From Ilyonectria destructans (taxonomy: Eukaryota; Ascomycota; Sordariomycetes; Hypocreales; Nectriaceae): a DNA stretch of 64,000 nt. Below are positions 1 through 11,175 of this stretch, in pieces (position 1 is the stretch's first letter; the number at the start of each line of letters is the position of its first letter). A program made the translations under genes and the position numbers. The DNA is taken from the NCBI GenBank assembly GCA_020740775.1, contig JAHEWK010000018.1, forward strand, positions 930,001-994,000, read 5' to 3'. Below the pieces are notes generated by a model. It was not told where the DNA came from, made no database searches, and saw only the letters and a program-made list of their open reading frames with translations.

Positions 1-941
1 ACAAAACTGGAGTCGTTGCGGGTTCATGGTCGGGCTCTTCAAGCTGAATAGAAAAACACTCCCAGCGCGCCGGCGGATCTAAAAGAACCATCTCTATTCC
101 AGTTTCGTTGTTTTGAGAAGGGATGGAACCACCAAACGACCCTAGAACTGCGTGGAAATTGAAATTCCTCGCAATTTGCTCCTCGACGTCGTTCGGCACT
201 AGAACCGCATTCCTGTGAACCAGTTCGAGGCATACGCGGTGTGGCTTTGCACAACAACACGTGGTCGCATTTCGTAGGGCGTTGAAGATGCTCTGAGACA
301 GCCCTCTGATGAGGTTAATGACTCGAGCTTGAGAGCGGCGCCGTCTGTTTGGCTCGAGTCTGCAGTTCTGACCAGCAAGCTCGTGGAGAACTGCGTTTCC
401 GGTCTTGATCCTCGATATGATATTCTCGTAGTCCTTTCTCTTTAGGGTGAAAGACGTCCCCCGTTTTAGTTCTCGGAGAAGCGTGACTCGGTCGGTTAGT
501 ATCGTCTAGGGAAATGAAGTGTCAGAGCAGTGAGGAATTATGTTGCAAATGTTTCAGTATGCTTACTCCCTTGCCAGCCGCTTGAATACATAGATTATTC
601 TTCAATTCCTCAGCTGCCTTCTGCATCTCGGTCGCTTGCTCCTCAAACTTCCCAGACGACGTCCAGAGCCGGAGCCGCAGTTGATGGTCGTACGGCTCCC
701 ACTGCGGTCCAAATGGCGTTTCGAGTAGTGTGTCTATCATTGACAGCGGCACGATACCCTCAAGGAGAACCTCGCATGTTGTTCGAAGTCGGACTTGCTC
801 GGTTTCGAGATCTTGAATCAAGGCCTTCAGACTCCGCTCCACATTCCTCATCGAGGAAAGAGTGGACTTGTAAGCCTTGAGAGCCTCTATCGCAAGTGGC
901 AGAACACCAAGGACTACCCCAACCACCTCGAACCCGGACAT
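1..941 (-). CDS. DUF7580-type protein, incomplete at window edge
   Basis: Two exons on the minus strand, 941..567 and 505..<1, separated by a 61-nt intron (506-566; donor GTAAGC, acceptor CTAG). The frame stays open across the junction and through base 1, so the C-terminal part lies outside the window. The start MSGFEVVGVVLGVLPLAIEA is the hallmark opening of the large Pezizomycotina family carrying DUF7580: a hydrophobic N-terminal stretch followed by an alpha-helical, Lys/Glu-rich region. Exon 2 has the family's Cys/His-rich segment (TTCCCAKPHRVCLELVHRN), often written as the CxC...H...CL element. Function is unknown; such proteins are often grouped with HeLo-like/STAND-associated N-terminal domains involved in fungal non-self recognition, but I see no nucleotide-binding domain here. 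An upstream in-frame Met (at 1088) exists, but the family start is the one chosen. Confidence 0.8.
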
Positions 942-1272
942 TGTGCAGTTTACCGGCTTGGGGTGTGAGAAGCCGAGTCTTCGTAAAAATACGGTGTCGT
1001 AAATATGAGGCTGCGAGGTAAACCCCGCATTCCCAAGATGCATACATAGTAAGACCAATGATCTAATAGGTGGCACACATGCATACATGACTCAGCAGGT
1101 TATTAAGAGGGCATTTCTGCCATCACATCACAGTCTCGTAAGCCTTTCTCGAGCGGGGGCGATGACGGTAAACCCAGGCCCGCCATCCACGATTATACCA
1201 CTCCGTGGGATACGTGACGCCATTCGATCACTATCTACTCTTACGCACACTCAGTAATCGGATGATCCAAAA
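942..1272. promoter_or_regulatory. shared divergent promoter region
   Basis: 331 bp lie between the DUF7580 start (minus) and the C2H2 protein start (plus), so both promoters and 5' UTRs must fit here. I see no clear TATA box and no other gene. Confidence 0.4.
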
Positions 1273-3022
1273 ATGGCAGATCCAAATGAGAACCGACCAC
1301 AGTCGCAGATTGCTCTTCTTGTCGCCCATGCTATTTCCTCCTTCAACACTCTCATTTCAACACTCGAAAACCACCAAGTGCAAGCCTCAGCTTCATCTAC
1401 CCTTTCAAGATTCAAATTGTGGGCTGGAAACCTCGGGGCCCATCGTCCATCTGGAAATCGATCATTAGAGTATCGTCTGCGAGACGCATCATTTATTCGA
1501 AATCACCTTATCTCGCTTCTCAACGATCTATGTATCTCAGTCAATGATAGTACGTTCCCACAGCATAAGAGCCCCTATATTCCGCTCACTTCATTCAGCG
1601 ATATCAACGGCAATCAAGGAGACTCCTCTCGCGGAATCTGAGACAGTCCATGACTACATCGAGGATGAGTTGGCAGAGTATTTTCAAGATGATGAAGCCT
1701 CCGATGAATCAGAGATTGAGAAAAGCCTCCACTACATAAACCATGTCGTCAACTGCCTTCTCAGACTGTCTATGACAATAGCCAATCCAACACCACATGA
1801 TCAGTTCAAATGCAAGGCTGGAATGGACGCTGTTAAATACTACGAGCGATGGAATTTGCAGCATGTCGGAGAGAAATTCCCCAGTGCTGAGCACATGGTT
1901 GCCAAGCGACTCGCCAAAGCAATGGCCCAAAGGCGCCAGTACTTCACGTATCGAGAGGAACATGCCAACCGACTTGCCGAAGGGCTGGACGGGGCTGAGG
2001 CTGGAGAGCATTCAACAACAATCGCTTCCTCTCTTCCTGAGCATCTAAAGGATGGTAGTAATGTCACCACGAATGATCTTGCTGGTCTGGATGATGGTCG
2101 ATCCGAAACTTCTGGAACTTCTTACACGCCGTCAAGTCCCGACTCATACCATCCTCGAGTCCCACCGATGCCGAAGGAATACGCCGATGGGCCATTCAAA
2201 TGTCCATTCTGTCACACGATTATCGCGGTAGACACTAGGAGCGCTTGGAAGTCCGTATTCTCCCATACATCACATGCAACCATCACTCTAACAAACTTAC
2301 GAAATAGAAAACATATATTCAGGGATCTCCGACCATATGTCTGTCTCGAAAGCGCCTGCTCAACGCCTGGCCAGCTGTACTTGCGCCGCCATGAATGGAT
2401 CCAGCATATGATGCAGGAACACTGGAAAACCTGGTACTGCTCAATTGGATGTTCCGAGACCTTTCAGAGCGCCAAAAGCTTTCGAATCCACACCACTCAT
2501 GCTCATAGACAGCATGTGAACTACAGTCACTTGGACACTTTGCAGAGTCTGAGCAGCAGGCACAACCCCGACAAATCGCAGGGGACATGCCCTCTTTGTT
2601 TTGACTTTGATATCAAATCACCCAAGCAGTACAGCAATCATGTCGGAGAGCACCTTGAGCATCTCGCACTGTTTACACTGCCCCGCATCGAAAATGAGGA
2701 AACAGAGCAAGACGAAGCGGCCAAAGACGGTAACTTTACCATCAAGGCCACCGACTCCTATGTTGTAAGCCTGCAAGGTTCTGAGACGGCATGTGATGAG
2801 GGGGGCGAAATCACGGTTTCCGCGGCGACTGGATCCGGTAGACGCAATGAGGGTTTAACCTCGGAGGGGGCGAAAGACACACTCGACAGCAAAGTATCGC
2901 GCAATAAGGGCCGTATTGCCAAAACTGCAGGTCTGATGTGTGGAGTGTGTGCCTCTACGGGTAAAGAAGTCTGGGTTCTACCTGGGCGTAATTGCGGATA
3001 CTGTGGAACTCCCGAAGAATGA
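1273..3022 (+). CDS. fungal C2H2-type zinc-finger protein (acuF-like annotation family)
   Basis: Exons 1273..1549, 1599..2250 and 2308..3022; about 547 aa. Intron 1 (1550-1598) is needed to join the N-terminal frame (MADPNENRPQSQ...) to the main frame. A second, stop-free intron (2251-2307, 57 nt) is inferred because the family reads SAWK-KH(I/V)FRDLRPYVC without interruption, whereas the unspliced frame inserts 19 residues. The C-terminal half has a CPFC motif, then a YVC...C...RHEW..H finger, WYC..GC...F....F..H finger, and CPLC...H...H finger, the arrangement found in a large fungal family often auto-named 'oxidoreductase acuF-like'. It lacks any oxidoreductase domain. The tail after residue ~480 is acidic and low complexity, ending in a Cys-rich CGVCA...CGYCG element. 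Probably nuclear and nucleic-acid binding; role unknown. It sits head-to-head with the DUF7580 gene. Confidence 0.8.
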
Positions 3023-4091
3023 TTTGAGACGCAGTTTCTCAGGTTCGGTCTTGAGATAGCTCTGAACAAATATATGCAATTTTAGCTAGGATAACGTGTT
3101 CGAGAAATCATGTGGTGGTACTCTAGCTGCAACAGTCTGCCTGGGCGACCAGGGGCGTTGCAGTGTTTTATTCTTGGCAGAGAGGCCCCTGTAGCGATGT
3201 TGGACGGTTTTCCAAGGAAAATACGTAGCCCTCTCCACATGGCGCTCAATCCTTTGGCTGTGGAAAGCAGGATAGCTGTTCCGGGGCAGGGATTACGGCC
3301 ATGGAGCAGGATGGCACTTTATGTTCACTTTAGAAGTACCGCTGATCATTCATGGACAAAAGCCAGAGTGAGATCTTCGCCAAAGTCACGGTACTTACAA
3401 GGGTAACGGCAATTGTGGATGCGGTACGAAAATCCTACCCTGGCACGGCCGAAGGGCACTGGATTTAGGACCTGGGGGGGCGAAGCCCTCTGGTGTGATG
3501 AGATTGAGGCGAGGATGATCAGTATGGGGTTAGGCCGCGGCAAGAGATGAGGTGCGCCACAAGCTCGGGTAGCTGAGTACGTGTTCCAGGCCTGGCTGTA
3601 GCTGTAGCTGGCCGCGGGCATTGTTTATATACTTCATTTACAGCCCGTTGCTTCATTTACTGCCCGTTGGACCAGTGAAATGCTGAAATGCGCCACCAAC
3701 AGTCGGTGTGACGGCTGCCCAGCGCCTCACCTGAGCTCTGTTGATCGAGGTCTTGGAATGTCGCTCCACCCATGCCAGCATCAACAAGAGGCCCACCAAC
3801 GGGGTAAATAGCCCCGATCGATCCCCGGCTGCGCGAGCCAATCATGGGACGCCTGAAAGGGGCCAGCAGGGCGCCTGGGATATGGAGCCATAGCGAGCGT
3901 GCGTAACAAGATGACGCTGACGAGGCGCTGGCTTTACATAAAAACGCCTGCGTCCGCTGTGGTGAGCAACCCTTTGGTTCTTCTCCTCTCCATCCCCTCG
4001 CCTTCAGCCTTTTTTCTTTCGAGCCTTTCGCACATTCGTTAATTTATTGAGCATTCGCTTTTAATCACTCGTTCCAACAAAACCCGCCAAC
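3023..4091. other. intergenic region, no gene seen
   Basis: No open frame resembles a protein family. Around 3625-3665 the short string TTCATTTACWGCCCGTTG is repeated twice in tandem. The last ~110 bases before the next gene are pyrimidine-rich (CT tracts at 3975-4035), typical of a highly expressed fungal promoter/5' UTR. Confidence 0.4.
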
Positions 4092-4695
4092 ATGAAGTTC
4101 TCCGCCGCTACCCTTGCCGCCATCCTGGCTGTGGCTAACGTATGTTATCGTCTGGAACAACTGATGCATCACCAACTAACACACCCGTCTCTAGGCCGCC
4201 TCCGACACCGTCACCTACGTCCTGGACACCACGGCGCTCCGCATTGCCTCGTCCAACAACGCCTACGCTTCCTCCAAGGAGGCCATCGCCAACGCCGCGT
4301 GGAGCAGCGCCGCCGCCCACAACTCGGCCGCCGCTGAGAGCATCGCCGCCGCCAACTCTGCTGCCGCCGTTGCTGCCACTGCCACCGATGCCGTCTCCGT
4401 CGAGACCACCCTGAGCACCAAGGCCGCTGCCGGCACCAAGTCCGCCACCAAGACTGACAAGACCACCGAGGCTGCCAAGACCACCGGCTCCTCCGAGTCT
4501 GAGACCACCAAGGCCGCTGAGACCACCGGCACCGGCACCGAGTCTGCTGCCTCGGAGTCTGCCTCCGGATCTGCCTCTGGTTCTGCCTCTGGCGCCGCTC
4601 AGAGCACCTCCAGCGACGGAGCTGGTGCCATGCCCACTGCGGCCATCGCCATGGGCGCCCTCATGGGTGGTGCCGCCCTCCTCGCCAACCTGTAA
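4092..4695 (+). CDS. small secreted Ala/Ser/Thr-rich GPI-type cell-wall protein
   Basis: Exons 4092..4139 and 4195..4695, intron 4140-4194 (GTATGT...CTAG), 182 aa. Residues 1-17 form a signal peptide (MKFSAATLAAILAVANA). The mature protein is almost entirely Ala, Ser and Thr. A central Lys/Thr/Glu repeat-like zone (TKAAAGTKSATKTDK..., ETTKAAETTGT) is followed by four SAS(G/E) steps. The last ~20 residues (MPTAAIAMGALMGGAALLAN) are hydrophobic and preceded by small residues, as in a GPI-anchor signal. Likely a heavily O-glycosylated wall or surface protein. No enzymatic domain. Codon use is strongly C-ending (GCC, ACC), suggesting high expression. The long minus-strand frame over it (4135-4800) is a by-product of this composition. 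Confidence 0.85.
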
Positions 4696-5947
4696 ACGCC
4701 TCTTCCATCGCGTGTTGCAAGTTGTCGCCGTCGGCAAATGAGGACACCGCGCGTCCAATACCCCACCGGACAACGGCGTCCTAGTGCAAATGAGAGTCAA
4801 ATGAGATCAGGAATGTGGAGTGTCCGCTCCGACGCGGTGCCTGGCAGCCCCCTGCAATTGGCGCCGTCGCGTCGGATGTGGAGATTCGGGACTTAATGCG
4901 GGACATGGGAGACATGGGGCAAGCCAGCTAGTGGCCTTGGGCCCTGGAGGAATGGTGAATATGGGGGCCGTTGACTCTAGCATCTGTCTAGCCTCTGGAG
5001 TGGTACTGACGCTTGCGTGATCCGGCTTGATCAGACATGGTCCTGTCATCATTCTGCCATCATCCGCCGTGATCAGCGCGGCTGCCGCTGAGGAAGAAGT
5101 ATTTTAAACCATACTGTGTCAATCAATAGCTGCTAGTAAATGACAAGCACAATCAACGGCAATACACAGCCCTCGCCGGCTGCCAGCACATGTTTTGTTA
5201 CATGTCGTTCAAAGTCTCCCATTCTCGTATTTCATGATCCATGATCCATCAGGTGAACTGGGCTGACTTGGCTTACTGGGTTCATGTCTGTGTACCCATG
5301 CCGATCTTCCGCCTGGCCCACATATTTCCCGTATTATTTCCTGTCACAACAATCCACAATCCCGTCATCTTGCACAAAAATAGCAACCATAATACGAGCA
5401 GGCGACAGGCTTCCGACACCACTGCCCAGAGACCAATCCCGGAGACCCCATGAACATCAATACTGTTAGAGGATGCTATTGATTCTACGCGTCTCCTTTT
5501 TTATCTTGTGCTTTTCTCTGTTTTATTCACTCGCTTGTCCCTCGTAACTACCGTTGCTACCCTACAGTAGTCGTCATGCCGGCGTCGATCTATTTTTGCC
5601 CGACGGAATTCCATATCCGTCATGTTTTACAGGCCAATTTTAATCCTACTGAACTGTTTTAAATAAAGGGATTGTTCTTGACATATAACAGTGGCACCTT
5701 TCCGTGTCTCAGCTTAATTAAACATGTGAGAACTGTTTGATTGACCTTGTCCTCTGCTTGTTTTTCTCGGTATTTTAAAAGTAATCTCAAAGAGTTTGCG
5801 TTGTACTATTCAACGAATTTCACGTGTTTATTTAGTCTGTGATGATAATGCTACATACAATGCGCGTAAATATGAACGAGTGGCTCATTATTATCTAATG
5901 TTTAAATTAACGCCTGTCTCTCGGGATCTGAATTCATATCAGGATGA
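4696..5947. other. intergenic region, no gene seen
   Basis: 3' flanks of the wall-protein gene and of the convergent MFS transporter. It becomes AT-richer after 5600. The short open frames here have no recognisable domains. Confidence 0.4.
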
Positions 5948-7597
5948 TCAATGTTGCTTTTGTCTGGCAGACAAAACGATGTAATCACGGCTAGGAAAAA
6001 GAACACCTGTTTTCACGTTAGAAGAGGACGAACAGGAGAGGCGAGGGTTGCAAACAGCTAGAGAAACGAACGGCAAGACCAGCCACTGTGATTCCATCCC
6101 CACGGCAACCCCCCAGATCGTTTCGATCAAAGGACTACCCACCACATGGGCGAGGGCCTCGGTCACAGACATGAGCGTGTAAAGTTGGGCTATGTTTTTA
6201 GCACCATCGATATAACTGGCTAAGGCGACGAGGATCGGGACGCGAGTATTGAACCCAGCAGAGAGCACGACCAAACCTAAAACTTCTATTAGCTAGGACA
6301 ATGCATTACGCGCCAGAGATCAGTTCCTACCGACGACAAGCCCGCCAATGCTTGGCAGGGTGAAGATAGTGACGGTTCCAGCAACGAGGGCAACACAACT
6401 AAGTCGCGTGACTGTCAAATTGATCCTAGACACAGAACATTGCCGTGTCCGAAGGTATTCTGTTAGAGACGGTAGAGTCAAATATATGACCAAACTTATG
6501 CCAGGGATAATAGAGAGAAGTCTCGTAGTCTTGCCCATTGTCAGTCGACAGGACGTAGCTTGGTTTCATGACTCACCTGCGCGATGGTCCAACCGAATCG
6601 AACGGATGCATACGGAGGCAATATTTGGAGCGCATTGTATCTCATCTGCACCAAGAAAGCCGTAGCGAGCCCCGGAATGACTCCTGGTGTTTTGAGAATG
6701 CCTTTGTACGCGTGTAAACGGTTCGGATGAACGACTTGTAGTAGCTGGCCATAATCTACTGTTGTTTGATGTGGAAGGGATTCCGGCATGATTTTGACTA
6801 TTGGCAGCGTCGCGAGCAGGGCCAAGCCACCAAGGAGGTAGGGCAGCCAAAGCGAGTGAAGCAGAAGGAGTGAGGCCAACTGGGGAACCAAGAGTTCGAC
6901 AGCAAGCTTAAAACAGAACAAGTAATACATAACTTGCCCCCTAAAGAGCATCGTTAGTCAAACAGAGCTTTAAGCGACTAGATGAGAGGGCGTACCTTGT
7001 GTCATCGTCGCATAAATCGGCAGCTATAGTTGCATGCAGAGTGATTGCCATGTAGGGTCCACCTCCGATAATGCGTAGCAGGCCTGCGAGCCATACCAAC
7101 TCAGTTGGAATTGAGGACCAGAAGGCGCCTCACTACGGTTAGTGACGGTGTTTCTAGAGTGCACTATCCAAGGCTCACTCACAGACAACGTATACCCAGG
7201 CCATGCACGCAGCCATCCCTACGGTGACAAGCCCCAAAACGAAGCGGCGACCAATGGTGTCGGTCAAGTGGCCGAATGCGGGTCCCAAGACGAGCACTTG
7301 CAACAAGATGATTAGCAGAAATCTTGAGTGAGATGGCTAGGAAAACATACCGGGGAGCATTCCCAAGGCGCTGTACCAGCCCCTAACTGTGGCGAGGTGC
7401 TGTTGGACAGGGCCGATCTTGCAGAGGGCCTCGCCCACGGGCAGGTCGACACGCCCCAGCTCGGCATAGTAGCGCTGGCAGACAGAGTTTTCGAGCAGTC
7501 GAATGGTGGTAGGGAATTGAAGTTGTTCCTGAAACTCGCAGAGTAGGACGATGAGAGCGATGTAGATGAAGGGAGCCGCGGGGTGAGGGTGGTCCAT
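5948..7597 (-). CDS. MFS transporter (DHA1-like)
   Basis: Six exons: 7597..7351, 7296..7183, 7128..6996, 6940..6577, 6529..6331, 6276..5948. Introns are 47-55 nt and exons sum to 1386 nt, 461 aa. The N-terminus MDHPHPAAPFIYIALIVLLC enters TM1 directly. LEN..CQRYY..., a long loop, then GPAFGHLTDTIGRRFVLGL is the MFS loop 2-3 signature (G-x3-D-x2-GRR). GLLRIIGGGPYMAITLHATI matches TM4/5, and a central loop (PESLPHQTTVDYGQL) separates the two six-helix halves. Substrate is not readable. The closest general type is the fungal DHA1-like family with an N-terminal CQ(R)YY motif. It is on the same strand as the Zn2Cys6 gene and may be its target in the 6-18 kb cluster. The last ~30 residues (CSSSSNVKTGVLFPS...) are unlike the family, so the 3' end may use another exon. 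Confidence 0.85.
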
Positions 7598-8105
7598 TCT
7601 GACCGAGTGGGATGCTTAATACATAGCAGCTCAATTCCGAGCAAAGTAGCCCGAACTGCGCCCGTTCGCTTGGGTATCTGTTATCTCAACAACTGAGACA
7701 ACCACGTGACTATCTTTTTAAGTATTGCTATTCGCACACAAGTACAAGCCACTTAAGTTAAGCCTCAGGCAAACTAATGTACCTAGTATACGCAGTGAAG
7801 GGGTATATTCCTAAGCCTTAGGCCTATTTTTATTAATAAAATATAAATCCAATAAATCTCATAAACATAATTATTAGAGAATAAATACTGAACTTGAGGA
7901 TTATAAAAAATTATTTCCCAGACTGCTTTATTCGGATGATAGATAAGAATTGATTGAGGCATGTAGTTATGTGTGAAAATAACAATAGGTATGTGTGCGA
8001 ATAGCAATAGTCAAATGGCGAGTCTCTTGTCGAAAATTTGTCGAAAATTGAAACATGTTTAAATGTGAAACGCAGTTGAGATTCATTGACGCTTCAGTTT
8101 CTAAT
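7598..8105. other. AT-rich intergenic region
   Basis: Promoter side of the MFS gene and 3' side of the Zn2Cys6 gene. From about 7770 to 8060 the sequence is AT-rich with no coding signal. Confidence 0.4.
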
Positions 8106-10950
8106 TCATAAAAAGCTGGATCCAGGATATCCGATTCCAAAGTCCCCTACGATGTTGGAAGGCATCATGATGTTCTCCAGGCCGGCCTCCCAGTTCTCGA
8201 GCAAAGGCGTGACTCCAAACTCATCAAAGTCGTCCACCCAACCAAGAGCAACTCCTTCCTCGTAAACTCTTTCATCCATCTCACTAACCCGATTTCTAGA
8301 TTGTGGGTGCACAGATTGTGGGTGCACAGATTGTGGGTGCACAGATTGTGGAATGGTACTGGCGTCTGTAGTCTGGCGGTGCTGAGACGCCGACGTAGGT
8401 TGCCCGGATTGCTCGCGAGTAGCTGCAGTAAAAGAAGGACATCAGCATTTCTCCAGTATCGCTTACCTTGGGTCTTGATACTTACTGCTATACGTTGATA
8501 GGGCGCGCTCTCGTAAAAGCTTGAGCGATTGTATATAGCCTTGAGCTCGGGAATGACTGTCACCCATGTGTTTCAAGGTCCTAAGACAGCTCTCCCACGC
8601 TGCGTCTAATTGTGCTTGGTCAAAGTGCGGTTTATTTGACTGTATGCACTCCGCCAGAATAAGGATGGTTCCGGACGTTATGAGATCTATGCACTTGTCA
8701 GTGAAAGTATTAATGATGGAACGGGAGAGGTACAGAATAAGCCGAACCACCATGCGGCAGTGGCATCTTCACTTTTGGCCCGTTCAAGCAATCTGACAAG
8801 ATCACAGGTTGCGTCAACGCAGGCCACGGCGCATGGAGCTAGCAAGGCCATTGCTAACTTGCTTTCCTTTGGACGACCCGGGGTTGTATTGCATGAGTCG
8901 ACGTGCTCACGCCTTTGTAGTTCCGAGCGCGTCGACGAGCAGAACCAGCTGAAGCTTGGGCGATAAAGAAGGATCTTTAAGTGGAGATATCTATCATGAA
9001 ACCGTCAAGTATGATACACACAGGCCCAAGGTGCACTTACCGTGCGTGAAGAACATTTGACTGGCGTTTTATGACCGGCGGGGTTCCTGTAGACATTTCT
9101 GCGACACGATCCCAGTGTATTCCATCAGGTAGTGAGTTTTTGAAATCTTCCAGCAAGGTATCAAGATGCATCACTGTGCTCAAGTCTTGATGATTTGGAT
9201 GCGAGACCGGGTGGCTTCTGAATGAGGGCTCTGTCGATGCTGGGTGGTAGATTTGGTCCAGGATGATGGCAAGGATCTTTGCAAGTTTGATGTTTTCAAC
9301 GGTGAATAGATTGACGGAATAGGTCCCTTCTGGCTGATGGCTGCCATCTCCATGGAGGGGGAGATGCGCGTCGTCGATGGGACTGGGGAGCGGCACATCG
9401 TTGATAATGCGCATTGACGGTGGACGGCCCAGAGTCATGCTTACAGTCCTGGGGTGAGCGTTAGTAAACATCGTTGAAAAGGAGTTCGTACTTGCATTTC
9501 CATCTGTAGACAGCCGTACCATACTCGACGCCGGATCTCAGTCTCGGTGAATGAGAAGCGTTCGGAACATTTATTTGCATGGAGTCCAAGGCCGACAGCC
9601 ATGCGACATGCAAGCCCAATAATGTTGTAGCAACGAGTCGGGTACTGGGTGCAAAGCAAGTAATGGCCGGCCAGAAGCAAGGCCTGCACATGAGAGACAC
9701 TGCCATTATCAAGAAGTTCAATGTGCAGGAGATCTTTCATTCTGCCATAGAACGTGGCACATGCTCCGTCCTTTTCCTCCGGCGACAGATCTGAGAACTG
9801 GCACCCCAGAGCAAGCATGGCATTGAGGGCGCAGAAAAATACAGGTCGTGGGCATCCACTACTTCCGAGGCCAATGTCGGGGCCGTCATCAGTTCGCGGA
9901 TCTTGGTATCCACTTCGAGTCCAGAGCGATTCGTATCGACTCTGGAAGCCTATGGAATGGATCAATGGGTAAAGTACGTGTACGTGCGAGAAGTAAAGGA
10001 GCATGAGATTGTCCGCAATCTCTCGGGGTGGTAGTGCATATTGTGATTGCAGCATCGCGCCCATACTGCTCCCAGCTGAGCGAATACCGGAGGAGTGTCC
10101 TCTAGGTGTATTCAGTTGACGTTCAGCTGGATTGGATTGGGCATGTTGACCTGTGTGTTGGCCCTCTGACTGGGGAATCTCTCGCAGCAGGGACAAGACA
10201 GATGATTGCCCATAAAACTCATTTCCTCTTGAAGTGAGTGGCTCGGTCTGGACGGCGATGGTAGCTCCCATAGCACTGATAGGGCTGGGACCGCTTGGCT
10301 CCTTGCCTGCATCTAGCGTTGGAGGGAATGTATGATGTTCTGGCCTGAGGGTTGGATCGCCGTCATTCGTTAATGAACTTTGCCTGTGTGAGATAGTGTT
10401 CCCAGCCGATGATGTAGTGGCTGGCCCTTGGCCGTCGTGCCCTTGGTCGTCATGATAAATGCCTTCAGATGTTCCGTTCCCTGCAGTTGGATTGGTGGCG
10501 TGACCTAGGCCTTGGCTACTGCAACCTGCCCCTGGATGTTGTCTCAGGTCGGTAATGACCTGCTGTAGGTCTCGCACCTGAGACTGGAGAGATTCAATGT
10601 ATCTGTTGATCAGTCAGCCAAATACAAACTGGACTCAATAAAGCCATTTACTCTTGCTCGCTGACCCGCTTGGCGCTGTTTGCCAGAACCGTGTAGCTAC
10701 AGTTCGAGGGATCTTCGCCCCGCTTGCCACACGGCCCACAGAGCGGCTTGCTTCCATCGCACCGGACTTTGCGCTCTCTACAGCTGTGGCATGCTAGTGC
10801 GATTCTCTTCCGCTTTGCAGGTCTGTAATTGTCCTCGGGAGAGGCAGCATCGTCGTGTTCTGCATCTGACGGCATTGGGCTGAGCATAGAGAGTGTCAGG
10901 ATCCATTGGAGCCCGGGTTGTCCGGATACTTGCCGTTGAACTGTCGGCAT
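8106..10950 (-). CDS. Zn2Cys6 transcription factor with fungal_trans domain
   Basis: Six exons: 10950..10652, 10602..9496, 9448..9041, 8990..8734, 8686..8486, 8422..8106; 2589 nt, 862 aa. A binuclear zinc cluster lies at about residues 54-84: C-x2-C-x6-C-x6-C-x2-C-x9-C (ACHSCRERKVRCDG...CGPCG). A short coiled coil follows (YIESLQSQVRDLQQ). The middle domain carries the fungal_trans signatures (FCALNAMLALGCQFSDL, MAVGLGLH, RRRVWYGC, SMTLGRP, YLHLKILLYRP). Intron 2 (9449-9495) must be spliced as GC-AG to keep RRRVWYGCLQMEM joined to TVSMTLGRP. A 15-bp minisatellite encodes three SVHPQ repeats near the C-terminus. Met22 or Met26 could be the true start. It is divergent from the dehydrogenase gene and likely the cluster activator. 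Confidence 0.88.
8300..8351 (-). repeat. 15-bp minisatellite inside the Zn2Cys6 coding sequence
   Basis: Three exact head-to-tail copies of ATTGTGGGTGCACAG (plus strand) and half of a fourth. The unit is a multiple of three, so copy change adds or removes SVHPQ pentapeptides without frameshift. Confidence 0.95.
9449..9495 (-). other. GC-AG intron in the Zn2Cys6 gene
   Basis: Donor GCAAGT after ..GAAAT and acceptor CCCCAG before GACTGTAAGC, with a TACTAAC-like branch site (TTTACTAACGCTCAC) upstream of the acceptor. It is the only junction that preserves the conserved domain; the nearby GT donor (GTACGA, 3 nt downstream in phase 0) puts the next exon out of frame. Confidence 0.8.
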
Positions 10951-11175
10951 AGCACGTGACCTCTAACCTTCCGCGGCAAAGTCATTGTACTGAGCCGAGT
11001 GCAACAACTGCCGAGCCTTCGGCAACCACCCGAATGCACTACAGGGATGGAGATCCGGGAACTTCCCGGACATATCCCCACGATATCAGCGTCGGACTCA
11101 CTGGGCCACTCTTTGCGATTGAAACCATTCACGCGTTTTGGAAACCAACTGCGTAATTTATCAATTTCTTACACC
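10951..11175. promoter_or_regulatory. divergent promoter with two CCG...CGG palindromes
   Basis: This 225-bp region separates the Zn2Cys6 regulator (minus) and the dehydrogenase (plus). It contains TGCCGAGCCTTCGGCA (11009-11024; CCG-N6-CGG) and the perfect 17-bp palindrome TCCGGGAACTTCCCGGA (11054-11070; CCG-N9-CGG). Inverted CCG/CGG triplets are the known binding architecture of dimeric Zn2Cys6 proteins. That this particular factor binds them is my inference. Confidence 0.6.

Noticed and set aside
4135..4800. Minus-strand 221-codon Gly-rich open frame
   Set aside because: It is antisense to the Ala/Ser/Thr-rich wall-protein gene, whose GCC/ACC codons suppress stops on the other strand. No start context or family.
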